This document shows positions 33,538-42,666 of a stretch of DNA of 64,000 bases, piece by piece. Within the stretch, counting starts at the first letter, position 1; every line of letters starts with the position of its first letter. A model generated the notes under the pieces. It did no database searches. It was given only the letters and a program-made list of their open reading frames with translations, and was not told where the DNA came from. The position numbers and the translations under genes were made by a program. Origin of the DNA: GCA-002282575 sp964493995 (GTDB taxonomy: Bacteria > Pseudomonadota > Gammaproteobacteria > Thiomicrospirales > Thiomicrospiraceae); the NCBI GenBank assembly GCA_964493995.1, contig CAZBQD010000003.1, positions 1-64,000 of the forward strand. Direction: 5' to 3'.

Positions 33538-35652
33538 GTGTTCAATAAAAAAACCATTTCTTTCCCTTATGGTCAACACACAGTCACGCTAGAAACCGGT
33601 GAAATCGCTCGTCAAGCAGACGGCGCTGTGTTGGTTAAAATGGGTGACACTCAGTTATTAGTGACTGTCGTGGCGGCCAAAAAAGCCAAACCCGGTCAAG
33701 ATTTCTTCCCTTTGAGTGTCCATTATCAAGAAAAAGCCTTTGCAGCTGGTAAAATTCCGGGGGGCTATGGTAAACGTGAAGGCAAGCCTTCTGATGCAGA
33801 AACCCTCATTTCGCGTTTGATTGACCGTCCGTTGCGTCCTTTATTTCCCGAAAGTTTTTTTAATGAAGTGCAGATTATTGCTACTTTATTGTCATTAGAT
33901 CCTGAAATTCAAGCCGATATTCCCGCCATGTTAGGTGCGTCAGCCGCTTTAGCTTTGTCGGGTGTGCCGTTTAATGGTCCGATTGGTGGTGCTCGTGTGG
34001 CTTACATCGATGGTCAATATGTGCTGAACCCACTACGTGCACAAATGGCGGATAGCAAATTAGACTTGGTGGTCGCGGGTACGTCACAAGCGGTATTAAT
34101 GGTTGAATCGGAAGCGCAAGAACTCAGCGAAGAGACTATGTTGGGTGCGGTGGTGTTTGGTCATCATCAAATGCAAGCGGCCATTAACGCCATTAATGAA
34201 TTTGCCGCCGATGCCGGTAAAGCGCCATGGGATTGGACGCCTGCTGAAGAAAATACCGCTTTGAAACAGGCATTGAGTAGTTTGGTTGAAGCTCGTTTGG
34301 GCGAAGCTTACCGCATTACCGAAAAGCAAACGCGTTATACCATGGTTGGCGCTTTGCGTGATGAGGCTTTAGCGGCTTTAGCAGAAGGTGATGAGCCTCA
34401 GTTTGACGCCCATGATATTGAAGTGGCTTTTGGCAAAATGGAAGAAAAAATCGTTCGCGGTCGTATTTTAGCCGGTGAGCCACGCATCGATGGTCGTGAT
34501 ACGAAAACCATTCGCCCGATTAATGTGCAAGTGGGTGTTTTACCTCGCGTGCATGGCTCTGCGTTGTTTACGCGTGGTGAAACTCAGGCTTTGGTGGTCA
34601 CCACTTTGGGTACTGAAACCGATGCGAAAATCACCGACGATTTAGCAACGGGTGCTTATCGTGATCGTTTTGCACTGCATTACAATTTCCCGCCTTATTC
34701 TGTCGGTGAAACAGGACGTCTAGGTACACCGGGTCGTCGTGAAATTGGTCATGGTAACTTGGCGCGTCGTGGTGTCTTTCCCGTTGTGCCTTCGCAAGAA
34801 GTCTGGCCTTATACCATTCGTGTGGTGTCTGAAATTACCGAGTCAAATGGTTCAAGCTCGATGGCGACCGTTTGTGGCTCTTCTTTGGCGATGATGGATG
34901 CGGGCGTACCCTTGAAATCACCGGTTGCCGGTATTGCCATGGGGCTGATTCAGGAAGGGGATCGTTTTGCCGTGCTGTCTGACATTTTGGGTGATGAAGA
35001 TCACCTAGGTGATATGGACTTCAAAGTGGTGGGTACGGCCGAAGGCGTGACCGCCTTGCAAATGGACATTAAAACCTTGGGTATTACGCCAGAGATTATG
35101 GATGTGGCGTTGAAACAAGCGCGCGATGGTCGTTTGCATATTATGGGCATTATGAATGCGGTCATTGAACGTCCGCGTGCTGAAGTTTCTGAATGGGCGC
35201 CACGCTTTACCGTGTTCAAAATTAACCCCGATAAAATCCGTGATGTCATTGGTAAAGGTGGTGCGGTGATTCGCAGCATTACCGAACAAACGGGTACAAC
35301 GGTTGAGTTGAGCGACGATGGTACGGTTAAAATCGCTTCCGTCACGAAAGCTGCCGCCGCCGCTGCTCGCAAAATGATTGATGACATTACCGCTGAGATC
35401 GAAGTGGGTAAAACCTACCGTGGTAAGGTCGTTAAATTGGCTGAGTTTGGTGCTTTCGTTAATGTATTGCCAGGTAAAGATGGACTGGTGCACATTTCAC
35501 AAATCGCGCATGAGCGTGTTGAGGATGTCAGCAAGTACCTCTCTGAAGGACAAGAAGTCAATGTTTACGTCATGGAACTCGATAAACAGGGTAAAGTGCG
35601 TTTAACCATGAAAGACGTGGATCAGACCGCGATTCCCGCTAAGGCCGAATAA
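33538..35652 (+). CDS. pnp: Polyribonucleotide nucleotidyltransferase (PNPase)
   Basis: 3'-to-5' phosphorolytic exoribonuclease of the degradosome. The 704 residues comprise two RNase PH cores (the first with KIPGGYGKREGKPSDAETLISRLIDRPLRPLFP, the second with ETQALVVTTLGT, FALHYNFPPYSVGETGR and MATVCGSSLAMMDAGVP), the linking helical domain, a KH domain with IGKGGAVIRSITEQTG, and an S1 domain (GKTYRGKVVKLAEFGAFVNVLPGKDGLVHISQIA). Start GTG 33538 matches the usual MFNKKTISFPYG beginning. Ends at a good terminator. Confidence 0.98.
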   Translation: MFNKKTISFPYGQHTVTLETGEIARQADGAVLVKMGDTQLLVTVVAAKKAKPGQDFFPLSVHYQEKAFAAGKIPGGYGKREGKPSDAETLISRLIDRPLRPLFPESFFNEVQIIATLLSLDPEIQADIPAMLGASAALALSGVPFNGPIGGARVAYIDGQYVLNPLRAQMADSKLDLVVAGTSQAVLMVESEAQELSEETMLGAVVFGHHQMQAAINAINEFAADAGKAPWDWTPAEENTALKQALSSLVEARLGEAYRITEKQTRYTMVGALRDEALAALAEGDEPQFDAHDIEVAFGKMEEKIVRGRILAGEPRIDGRDTKTIRPINVQVGVLPRVHGSALFTRGETQALVVTTLGTETDAKITDDLATGAYRDRFALHYNFPPYSVGETGRLGTPGRREIGHGNLARRGVFPVVPSQEVWPYTIRVVSEITESNGSSSMATVCGSSLAMMDAGVPLKSPVAGIAMGLIQEGDRFAVLSDILGDEDHLGDMDFKVVGTAEGVTALQMDIKTLGITPEIMDVALKQARDGRLHIMGIMNAVIERPRAEVSEWAPRFTVFKINPDKIRDVIGKGGAVIRSITEQTGTTVELSDDGTVKIASVTKAAAAAARKMIDDITAEIEVGKTYRGKVVKLAEFGAFVNVLPGKDGLVHISQIAHERVEDVSKYLSEGQEVNVYVMELDKQGKVRLTMKDVDQTAIPAKAE

Positions 35653-35668
35653 GGCGTTAACCGGAATG

Positions 35669-35693
35669 AAGCACCGCTACGGCGGTGCTTTTG
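35669..35693 (+). terminator. Intrinsic terminator after pnp
   Basis: AAGCACCGC (35669-35677) and GCGGTGCTT (35682-35690), a nine-pair GC-rich stem with a 4-base loop, then TT. The 199 bases from here to leuC are AT-rich; I saw no leucine leader peptide in them. Confidence 0.85.
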
Positions 35694-35891
35694 CATTTAG
35701 ATTTTATTGCGCTACAGATTGGATATTGATTTAATCTTGCTAGAATCGTTAGGATTTTAGTTTTTTATGGTAATTAAAGATGTTTTTATGCCATAAAATG
35801 CAAGAATCTTGTTTCAATGATTTTGTACAATAAGATCTATGGAATTAAGTAATCGCCTTCTTTGAAGAAGTGCTGAATGAGGAAGTGAAAA

Positions 35892-37310
35892 ATGGCTGGA
35901 AAAACACTCTACGACAAACTTTGGGATCAACATGTGGTTCGCATGGATGCCGATGGTACGGCGCTCATTTATATTGATCGTCAATTAGTGCATGAAGTGA
36001 CCAGTCCACAAGCCTTTGAAGGCTTGCGTATTGCGCATCGTAAGCCTTGGCGCGTTTCGGCCAATGCCGCTGTGCCTGATCATAATGTGCCAACCACCGA
36101 TCGTGCCGGTGGTGTTGATGCCATCGTCGATCCCATTTCGCGTATCCAAGTACAAACGCTCGACAAAAACGCCAGCGAGTTCGGTATTACCGAATTCAAA
36201 ATGGGCGATATTCGTCAGGGTATCGTGCATGTGGTGGGACCTGAACAAGGGCTGACCTTGCCGGGCATGACCGTGGTTTGTGGTGATTCGCACACTTCGA
36301 CGCATGGCGCTGTGGGTGCTTTGGCTTTCGGTATCGGTACTTCCGAAGTCGAGCATGTGTTGGCAACGCAATGTTTGTTGCAGAAAAAAATGAAAAACAT
36401 GCGCATTCGCGTGGAAGGAAAATTGCAACCGGGTGTGACGGCGAAGGATGTGGTGCTGGCGATTATCGGTAAGATTGGTACGGCGGGCGGCACAGGTTAT
36501 GCCATCGAGTTCGCCGGTCAGGTTATTCGTGACTTGTCGGTTGAAGGGCGTATGACCATTTGTAATATGTCCATTGAAGCCGGTGCGCGTGCGGGTATGG
36601 TTGCACCGGATGAGAAGACCATTGCTTATGTGCAAGGTCGTCCGTTTGCGCCTAAGGGTGAGGTGATGGCTCAGGCGATTGAAGCTTGGAAACACCTGTA
36701 CTCGGATGATGATGCGGTGTTCGATGCGGAAGTGGTATTGCAGGGTGAAGACATTGCACCACAGGTTTCTTGGGGAACTTCGCCTGAAATGGTTATTCCG
36801 GTCAATGGCGCTGTGCCCGATCCGGAAGCAGAGACGGATGCCGTTAAAGCCGGTAGTATTCGTCGTGCGCTCGATTACATGGGTTTGAAGCCCGGTATGA
36901 AGGCAACCGATATTCCTGTCAATGTGGTGTTTATTGGCTCATGCACCAATTCGCGCATCGAAGACTTGCGTCAGGCAGCGGCGGTACTTAAAGGTAAAAA
37001 AATTGCCGACTCAGTGGAAATGGCTTTGGTGGTTCCCGGTTCGGGTTTGGTCAAACAACAGGCTGAAAAAGAAGGCTTGGATAAGATTTTCACCGCTGCC
37101 GGTTTTGAATGGCGCGAACCAGGCTGTTCAATGTGCTTGGCGATGAATGCGGATCGTGTGCCAGCTGGTAAACACTGTGCTTCGACATCGAATCGTAACT
37201 TTGAGGGTCGCCAAGGGGCGGGTGGACGCACTCACTTGGTCAGTCCTGCTATGGCGGCAGCGGCAGCGGTGGCGGGTCATTTTGTCGATGTGCGTAGTGT
37301 GATGGCGTAA
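35892..37310 (+). CDS. leuC: 3-isopropylmalate dehydratase large subunit
   Basis: Isomerises 2- to 3-isopropylmalate in leucine synthesis; aconitase-type [4Fe-4S] enzyme with LeuD. The 472 residues contain VVCGDSHTSTHGAVGALAFGIGTSEVEHVLATQ, the cluster cysteine in FIGSCTNSRIEDL, the pair in EPGCSMCLAMN, and the end GRTHLVSPAMAAAAAVAGHFVDVR. A GAGGAAG site precedes ATG 35892. leuD follows after 18 bases. leuA and leuB are not in the window. Confidence 0.98.
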   Translation: MAGKTLYDKLWDQHVVRMDADGTALIYIDRQLVHEVTSPQAFEGLRIAHRKPWRVSANAAVPDHNVPTTDRAGGVDAIVDPISRIQVQTLDKNASEFGITEFKMGDIRQGIVHVVGPEQGLTLPGMTVVCGDSHTSTHGAVGALAFGIGTSEVEHVLATQCLLQKKMKNMRIRVEGKLQPGVTAKDVVLAIIGKIGTAGGTGYAIEFAGQVIRDLSVEGRMTICNMSIEAGARAGMVAPDEKTIAYVQGRPFAPKGEVMAQAIEAWKHLYSDDDAVFDAEVVLQGEDIAPQVSWGTSPEMVIPVNGAVPDPEAETDAVKAGSIRRALDYMGLKPGMKATDIPVNVVFIGSCTNSRIEDLRQAAAVLKGKKIADSVEMALVVPGSGLVKQQAEKEGLDKIFTAAGFEWREPGCSMCLAMNADRVPAGKHCASTSNRNFEGRQGAGGRTHLVSPAMAAAAAVAGHFVDVRSVMA

Positions 37311-37328
37311 CGAAGAAGGAGTTTATTC

Positions 37329-37970
37329 ATGTATCAATTTACAACATTAACCGCTGTGGTTGCGCCCTTAGATCGTGCTAACGTCGATACCGATGCCATT
37401 ATTCCGAAACAGTTTTTGAAGTCGATTAAGCGTTCTGGTTTTGGTCCTTTTGCTTTTGACGAATGGCGTTACATGGACATTGGCGAACCCGATATGGATT
37501 GCACACATCGTCCCATTAACCCCGATTTTTCATTGAATCAGCCGCGTTATCAAGGCGCTAAGATTCTGCTGACACGTCAAAATTTTGGCTGTGGTTCATC
37601 GCGCGAACACGCGCCTTGGGCATTGAAAGACTATGGCTTTGATGCCATCATCGCGCCTAGCTATGCCGATATCTTTTTCAATAATAGCTTTAAGAATGGT
37701 ATCTTACCCATTGTTTTATCAGATGAATTAGTGCAACAGCTTTTTGAAGAAGTGGAAGCTAATGAAGGTTATCAATTAACCATTGATCTGCCTTCGCAAA
37801 CCATTACCACACCTTCTGGTCAGCAAATTGGTTTTACGGTAGACGCTTTCCGCAAGCATTGCCTGCTGAACGGTCTGGATGACATTGGTTTAACGTTGCA
37901 GCACGCGGACGAAATCAAGCGTTATGAAGATGCACGCCGAATCTCCATGCCATGGATGTTTAACGACTAA
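37329..37970 (+). CDS. leuD: 3-isopropylmalate dehydratase small subunit
   Basis: Small subunit giving substrate specificity to LeuCD. The 213 residues show ANVDTDAIIPKQFLKSIKRSGFG, the LTRQNFGCGSSREHAPWALKDYGFDAIIAPSYADIFFNNSFKNGILPI core of the family, and the long C-terminal extension of the proteobacterial LeuD type. AGAAGGAG lies before ATG 37329. The transcript ends at the hairpin at 37971-38009. Confidence 0.98.
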   Translation: MYQFTTLTAVVAPLDRANVDTDAIIPKQFLKSIKRSGFGPFAFDEWRYMDIGEPDMDCTHRPINPDFSLNQPRYQGAKILLTRQNFGCGSSREHAPWALKDYGFDAIIAPSYADIFFNNSFKNGILPIVLSDELVQQLFEEVEANEGYQLTIDLPSQTITTPSGQQIGFTVDAFRKHCLLNGLDDIGLTLQHADEIKRYEDARRISMPWMFND

Positions 37971-38009
37971 AACGAGACAACTCGGTGAGTTGCTCGTTAG
38001 TCATTTTTG
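37971..38009 (+). terminator. Intrinsic terminator after leuD
   Basis: AACGAG plus CAACTC (37971-37983, one bulged A), loop GGT, GAGTTG plus CTCGTT (37987-37998), followed by AGTCATTTTT. Confidence 0.8.
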
Positions 38010-38013
38010 ACCT

Positions 38014-38078
38014 CTAGGGGAAGGTGTCACAGCTTTGGTATGTCTTGGCTAATACTAAACCTTCTCCCAGACCCCCAT
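38014..38078 (+). repeat. Intergenic inverted-repeat element, copy 2
   Basis: Arms CTAGGGGAAGGT (38014-38025) and ACCTTCTCCCAG (38059-38070), complementary at 10 of 12 positions, the second arm running into ACCCCCATCC. Same type as the elements at 4844-4906 and 61423-61487. Confidence 0.5.
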
Positions 38079-38112
38079 CCTATAAATATGATTGAATTAA
38101 CGAGGGGCTTTC

Positions 38113-39234
38113 ATGAAAAGCTGGTTGAACAAACTCTTTGCACGTGAGCTTAATGCCGATACACAAGCACAACTCGCTCGTTTACTTGACGAGGTGGTAG
38201 ATGCCTTTTCAGGGCAAACACTGAATGACTGGCTTGTTGATGCGCGTCAGGGCGTGTTGGGATTGTCACTGGTTTTTGAAGTGCCTTACCCAGCGAAAAG
38301 TCTCTGGGCAAATTGGCAACAACAGATTGAAGCTAAAGCTTTGGCAGCAGGCGTGAAGATTAGCCAGGTTGATTTTGTGCTGAAAGTGCTGGCGCGTCAA
38401 ACTCAAGGCAATATCGAGCCCATTTCCGGTATTACCAATATTATTGCCGTTGGCTCTGGTAAGGGTGGTGTGGGTAAAAGTACCACCTCGGCTAACTTAG
38501 CGCTGGCCTTGGCCAGTGAAGGTGCTAAAGTGGGCGTGTTAGATGCTGACATTTACGGTCCGAGCATGCCAACGGTGTTTGGCTTAGTGGGTAAAATGCC
38601 ACATAGTGTCGATGGTAAAACCATGGAGCCTTTAGTAGCTTATGACGTTAAGGTCAATTCGATCGGCTTTTTAGTTGAACCTGATTCACCGATGATTTGG
38701 CGTGGTCCAGTCGTCACGGGTAGCTTAATGCAACTGCTTAATGAAACCAATTGGGGAACTTTAGATTATCTGATTGTCGATTTACCCCCTGGTACAGGCG
38801 ACACCCAATTGACCATGGCGCAAAAAATTCCCGTTGCCGGTGCGGTCATTGTCACCACACCGCAAGACTTAGCCATGATTGACGCGCGTAAAGGCCTCAA
38901 AATGTTCGAGAAGGTCAATATTCCGGTATTGGGTATTGTCGAGAACATGGCGTTGCATGTTTGTAGTCAGTGTGGTCACGTTGAACCTATTTTTGGCGAG
39001 GGCGGTGGTGCGAAAATGGCGCAAGACTTTAATGTTAAGCTCTTAGCCTCGTTACCCTTAACCATGAGCATTCGTGTGCAAGCCGACAGTGGCAAGCCAA
39101 CCATGGTGGCAGAGCCAGAGGGTGAAATTGCGCAACATTATCGTCAGTTAGCGCATCAGGTTGGGTCAGCCTTGGCGTTACGTCCGCAAAGTTTCGCTAA
39201 TAAGTTTGGTAAGATCGAAGTAAAAGCCCTTTAA
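38113..39234 (+). CDS. apbC: Iron-sulfur cluster carrier ATPase ApbC (Mrp family)
   Basis: Cytoplasmic P-loop ATPase that carries [4Fe-4S] clusters to client apoproteins. The 373 residues have an N-terminal DUF59/MIP18-like region (about 15-95), the deviant Walker A GKGGVGKST (116-124), DADIYGPSMPTVFG, DYLIVDLPPGTGDTQL, and the cluster-binding CSQC (Cys284 and Cys287) with the adjacent IFGEGGG. Complete and ordinary. It stands alone between leuD and ftsK; metG, a usual neighbour in enterics, is absent. Confidence 0.96.
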   Translation: MKSWLNKLFARELNADTQAQLARLLDEVVDAFSGQTLNDWLVDARQGVLGLSLVFEVPYPAKSLWANWQQQIEAKALAAGVKISQVDFVLKVLARQTQGNIEPISGITNIIAVGSGKGGVGKSTTSANLALALASEGAKVGVLDADIYGPSMPTVFGLVGKMPHSVDGKTMEPLVAYDVKVNSIGFLVEPDSPMIWRGPVVTGSLMQLLNETNWGTLDYLIVDLPPGTGDTQLTMAQKIPVAGAVIVTTPQDLAMIDARKGLKMFEKVNIPVLGIVENMALHVCSQCGHVEPIFGEGGGAKMAQDFNVKLLASLPLTMSIRVQADSGKPTMVAEPEGEIAQHYRQLAHQVGSALALRPQSFANKFGKIEVKAL

Positions 39235-39256
39235 TTGTTCTTATCCTTCGCTTACG

Positions 39257-39286
39257 TTGGTTTATTGTGGCCTACTCGGTTAAAAT
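39257..39286 (+). promoter_or_regulatory. Candidate ftsK promoter
   Basis: TTGGTT (39257-39262), 18-base spacer, TAAAAT (39281-39286), about 40 bases before the ftsK start. Moderate match. Confidence 0.42.
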
Positions 39287-39326
39287 GAGCCCATTGTTTT
39301 AATCGACACTTTCATAAGGGCATTTC

Positions 39327-42032
39327 ATGCAGACTTCGCCGTCTGGCACACACTTGCGAGCTTCACAAAAACCAGCGTTAGGTTTGATTGCTCGCCTGCG
39401 TCAGCGTTCTGAGCAGTTTAATGGCTTACTGACGCATGAGTGGGGCTTGCTGATTGGCTTTGTGCTGGCGCTTTTCCTGTTTTTGGTGCTATTTAGTTAC
39501 GATCCACGTGATGCTGGATTTTTCTCATCCGGAACCGCCGAAGGTAAGCTCTACAATTGGGGTGATGCGACGGGAGCGTGGATTGCTTCCTTCTTGCTGT
39601 TTCTATTCGGTGTTTTTGCTTATGCTGTTCCCTTTGGTGTGGCCTTAGTTAGTTGGGTGGTGTTTCGTATTCGGGTAACGCAGACTGAATTGAATCGTCG
39701 CCAACTCATTATTTCTTCTGCCAGTTTGTTTTTGTTGCTTTCAACCGGTGCGGCACTGGCATCTCTCTATTTGAATGGACAAGATTGGTTTGTACCCTTG
39801 CCTTATTCGGGTGGCGGCATGTGGGGCTATGCGCTAGCGCAATTCATGGTATCGACCATTGATCGCTTAGCCGCTACCCTATTGTTGTTATCTTTTTTTG
39901 CCTTGGCCTTTAGTTGGATTGTCGGCATAACACTATTGCAACTGGTTGATGTGACCGGTGAAGTTTTATGGTTATCTTGGCACTGGACGTTAGAAAGCTG
40001 GCAAGAACAGTGGAAGCCCGCCTTGCTATCCTTTGCCGATTGGTTGGTGGAAAAATACCAAGCTTGGCGACGGGGTGAGCGTGTTTTACCCACACAACAA
40101 GTGTTGATTGCCTCACTCGTGTCTGCTTGGTCAGAACTAAAAGGGCGCATTGCTCGATTGATTTTAGGTCGTCCAGCCGTGCCGGAGCGTGCTGTGGGTG
40201 AGCATTTCAAACCCGTTGATTTATTGGATACGCCAAGTTGGTCGGGTCAAGCGGTCAGCATTCCTGGCTTGGTTCAACCAGTTACACCTCAGCCTGCAAC
40301 AACGACTAAGCCAGCTGTTTCGAGTTTGGATTCACCTTTGCCTAGTCCTGTTAGCGCCACGCACTCTGTTGAAGCCAAGCCGGTTAAACCGATTGTAACT
40401 GTGTCAGAAAGCCCGCTGCCTACTGAGGAAGAGTCAGAGTCGTCTGAACATCTTGCGGCGATGCTGGATATGGCGATGAAAGTGCGAGATGATCGTGATG
40501 TGACGCTGGTGAGTGAAGATGGAACCAAACCGGCTAGCTTGCCGTCGCTAACGCTGTTAGATGATATTCCCCAGCAAGTTCATTCAATTGACAAATCAGT
40601 GTTGGAGTCGATGGGCGTGTTGCTAGAGCAGACGCTGAAAGAATATAACATTAAAGCCGATGTGGTGGGCATTGTTTCTGGTCCCGTGGTGACGCTATTT
40701 GAATTGCAACCCGCACCGGGCGTGAAAGTGGGTTCAATCACCAATTTGGCTAAAGACTTAGCGCGCTCTATGTCGGTATTGGCAGTGCGTGTCGTTGATA
40801 TTATTCCCGGGAAATCAGTGATTGGTATTGAGATTCCCAATCCGGTACAAGAGTCGATTAGCTTCCGCGAAGTCCTGTCTTCCGATGTTTATCAGCATAC
40901 GAGCATGACTTTGCCCTTAGTCATGGGTAAGGATACCGCTGGTCGGCCGGTTGTCGCTGACTTGGCCAAAATGCCCCATGCTCTGGTCGCCGGTCAAACG
41001 GGTTCGGGTAAATCGGTTGGGGTAAATGCGATGATTGTCAGCTTGCTTTATCATGCGACGGCTGATGAAGTGAAATTCATTATGATTGACCCCAAAATGC
41101 TGGAATTGTCTGTTTATGAAGGCATTCCGCATCTATTAGCACCAGTTGTTACCGATATGAGCGAAGCGGCTAATGCACTGCGCTGGTGTGTGGTGGAGAT
41201 GGAGCGACGTTATCAGCTCATGTCGAAACTGGGTGTGCGTAATATTGCCGGTTATAACGAGAAAGTTCAAGCCGCCATCGATGCCGGTAAACCGCTGATT
41301 GACCCAACTGCCACCATGCCGATGATGGGTACTTTTGATATGGCACCACCGATGCCAACGTTAGAACCCTTGCCTTATATTGTGGTCATTGTCGATGAAT
41401 TTGCCGACCTATTCATGGTGGTGGGTAAAAAGATTGAAGAGCTAATTGCGCGTTTGGCGCAAAAGGCACGAGCAGCCGGTATTCATTTGGTTTTAGCAAC
41501 GCAACGTCCTTCGGTTGATGTGGTCACGGGATTGATTAAAGCCAATATTCCGGCTAGGGTTTCGTTTAAGGTGGCTTCTAAAATTGACTCGCGCACCATT
41601 CTCGATCAAATGGGAGCTGACCAATTGTTAGGGCGTGGCGACATGCTTTACTTAGGCAATGGTATGAGTATTCCACAGCGGGTACATGGTCCTTTTGTTT
41701 CTGATGATGAAGTGCATCGGGTCGTTGAATTTTTGAAGACACAGGGAACGCCTGAATATGTCACTCTAGATCCGGCAGCAGCTCTAGGTGGTGGTTCGGC
41801 GTCTTTGACAGGCTTGTTTGATGATGAAGCGGGCGGGGCAGAAAAAGACGTACTTTACGATGAAGCGGTGGCGTTTGTGATTGAAGCGCGTCGGGTATCG
41901 GTCTCTAGTGTGCAGCGCCGTTTCAAAATTGGTTATAACCGAGCGGCACGCATTGTGGAAGCCATGGAAATAGCCGGTTTGGTCAGTGCGCAACAGCCGA
42001 ATGGCAATCGTGAAGTACTCGGAATTGAATAA
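39327..42032 (+). CDS. ftsK: DNA translocase FtsK
   Basis: Divisome-anchored motor that pumps chromosome termini and activates XerCD at dif. The 901 residues include four membrane helices within about 40-210 (GLLIGFVLALFLFLVLFSY first), a fairly short linker rich in Pro, Ser and Thr (about 310-400), the RecA-like motor with Walker A GQTGSGKS (556-563) and Walker B IVVIVDEFADL, and the C-terminal winged-helix gamma domain (VSVSSVQRRFKIGYNRAARIVEAMEIAGLVS) that reads KOPS. lolA starts 10 bases later. XerC is not in the window. Confidence 0.97.
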   Translation: MQTSPSGTHLRASQKPALGLIARLRQRSEQFNGLLTHEWGLLIGFVLALFLFLVLFSYDPRDAGFFSSGTAEGKLYNWGDATGAWIASFLLFLFGVFAYAVPFGVALVSWVVFRIRVTQTELNRRQLIISSASLFLLLSTGAALASLYLNGQDWFVPLPYSGGGMWGYALAQFMVSTIDRLAATLLLLSFFALAFSWIVGITLLQLVDVTGEVLWLSWHWTLESWQEQWKPALLSFADWLVEKYQAWRRGERVLPTQQVLIASLVSAWSELKGRIARLILGRPAVPERAVGEHFKPVDLLDTPSWSGQAVSIPGLVQPVTPQPATTTKPAVSSLDSPLPSPVSATHSVEAKPVKPIVTVSESPLPTEEESESSEHLAAMLDMAMKVRDDRDVTLVSEDGTKPASLPSLTLLDDIPQQVHSIDKSVLESMGVLLEQTLKEYNIKADVVGIVSGPVVTLFELQPAPGVKVGSITNLAKDLARSMSVLAVRVVDIIPGKSVIGIEIPNPVQESISFREVLSSDVYQHTSMTLPLVMGKDTAGRPVVADLAKMPHALVAGQTGSGKSVGVNAMIVSLLYHATADEVKFIMIDPKMLELSVYEGIPHLLAPVVTDMSEAANALRWCVVEMERRYQLMSKLGVRNIAGYNEKVQAAIDAGKPLIDPTATMPMMGTFDMAPPMPTLEPLPYIVVIVDEFADLFMVVGKKIEELIARLAQKARAAGIHLVLATQRPSVDVVTGLIKANIPARVSFKVASKIDSRTILDQMGADQLLGRGDMLYLGNGMSIPQRVHGPFVSDDEVHRVVEFLKTQGTPEYVTLDPAAALGGGSASLTGLFDDEAGGAEKDVLYDEAVAFVIEARRVSVSSVQRRFKIGYNRAARIVEAMEIAGLVSAQQPNGNREVLGIE

Positions 42033-42042
42033 AGGACGCAGT

Positions 42043-42666
42043 GTGTTAAAAAGTTTGATTGGTTTAGTGATCTTTGTCGCCTCATGGTCAGCGTGGGCAG
42101 CCGCCCCGGAAGTGGAAAAAGCGCTAGATAGCATGACCAGCTATGAGGCCGAGTTCACGCAAGTGGTGAAAGAGGCGCAAGGGTTTCGTGAGGAAAAATC
42201 ATCGGGTAAAGTGTGGGTGCAGCGTCCCGGTAAGTTTAACTGGCGCTACGACAAAGGCCCACAAAAAATGGATATCGTCGCCGATGGCGTCAATTTATGG
42301 ATTTATCAACCTGCCTTAGCGCAAGTGATGGTTTATGCCTTGTCTGAAATCGACAAAGACTTACCGATTAGTTGGTTAGCGAGCAGCCAACCGATTGCGC
42401 AGCGTTATAATACACGCAAATTAGAAGACAGAGGCGATGGCTTGATGTGGTTCGATTTGCAAAATAAGAAAGGCGGCACGCAAGAAATTGCGTTTATTGA
42501 GCTAGCGTTGCAAGGCGATGTGATGAAAGAAGTGGTTATTACGGGTTCGGATGGTAAGGAAACTCGCGTCAGTTTCAAAAGTGCGAAACGCAACATACCC
42601 ATGAATCCCAGTCAGTTTGAATATCGTCCGGCGCCGAATATCGACATCATTGGAAATCCTCAGTAG
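42043..42666 (+). CDS. lolA: Outer membrane lipoprotein carrier protein LolA
   Basis: Periplasmic chaperone that ferries lipoproteins from LolCDE to the outer membrane. I place the start at GTG 42043: AAAGGA (42031-42036) is 6 bases before it, and the product then begins directly with a signal peptide (KSLIGLVIFVASWSAWAAA). The mature part has the LolA pattern: MTSYEAEFTQVVKEAQG, SGKVWVQRPGKFNWRYDKGPQKMDIVADGVNLWIYQP, VSFKSAKRNIPMNPSQFEYRP. Length 207 residues. Upstream in-frame codons overlap the ftsK end. rarA overlaps its stop by one base. Confidence 0.95.
   Translation: MLKSLIGLVIFVASWSAWAAAPEVEKALDSMTSYEAEFTQVVKEAQGFREEKSSGKVWVQRPGKFNWRYDKGPQKMDIVADGVNLWIYQPALAQVMVYALSEIDKDLPISWLASSQPIAQRYNTRKLEDRGDGLMWFDLQNKKGGTQEIAFIELALQGDVMKEVVITGSDGKETRVSFKSAKRNIPMNPSQFEYRPAPNIDIIGNPQ

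Noticed and set aside
35694..35891. Leucine leader peptide before leuC
   Set aside because: The one short frame that stood out (MVIKDVFMP) has no leucine codons and no clear terminator follows; region looks merely AT-rich.
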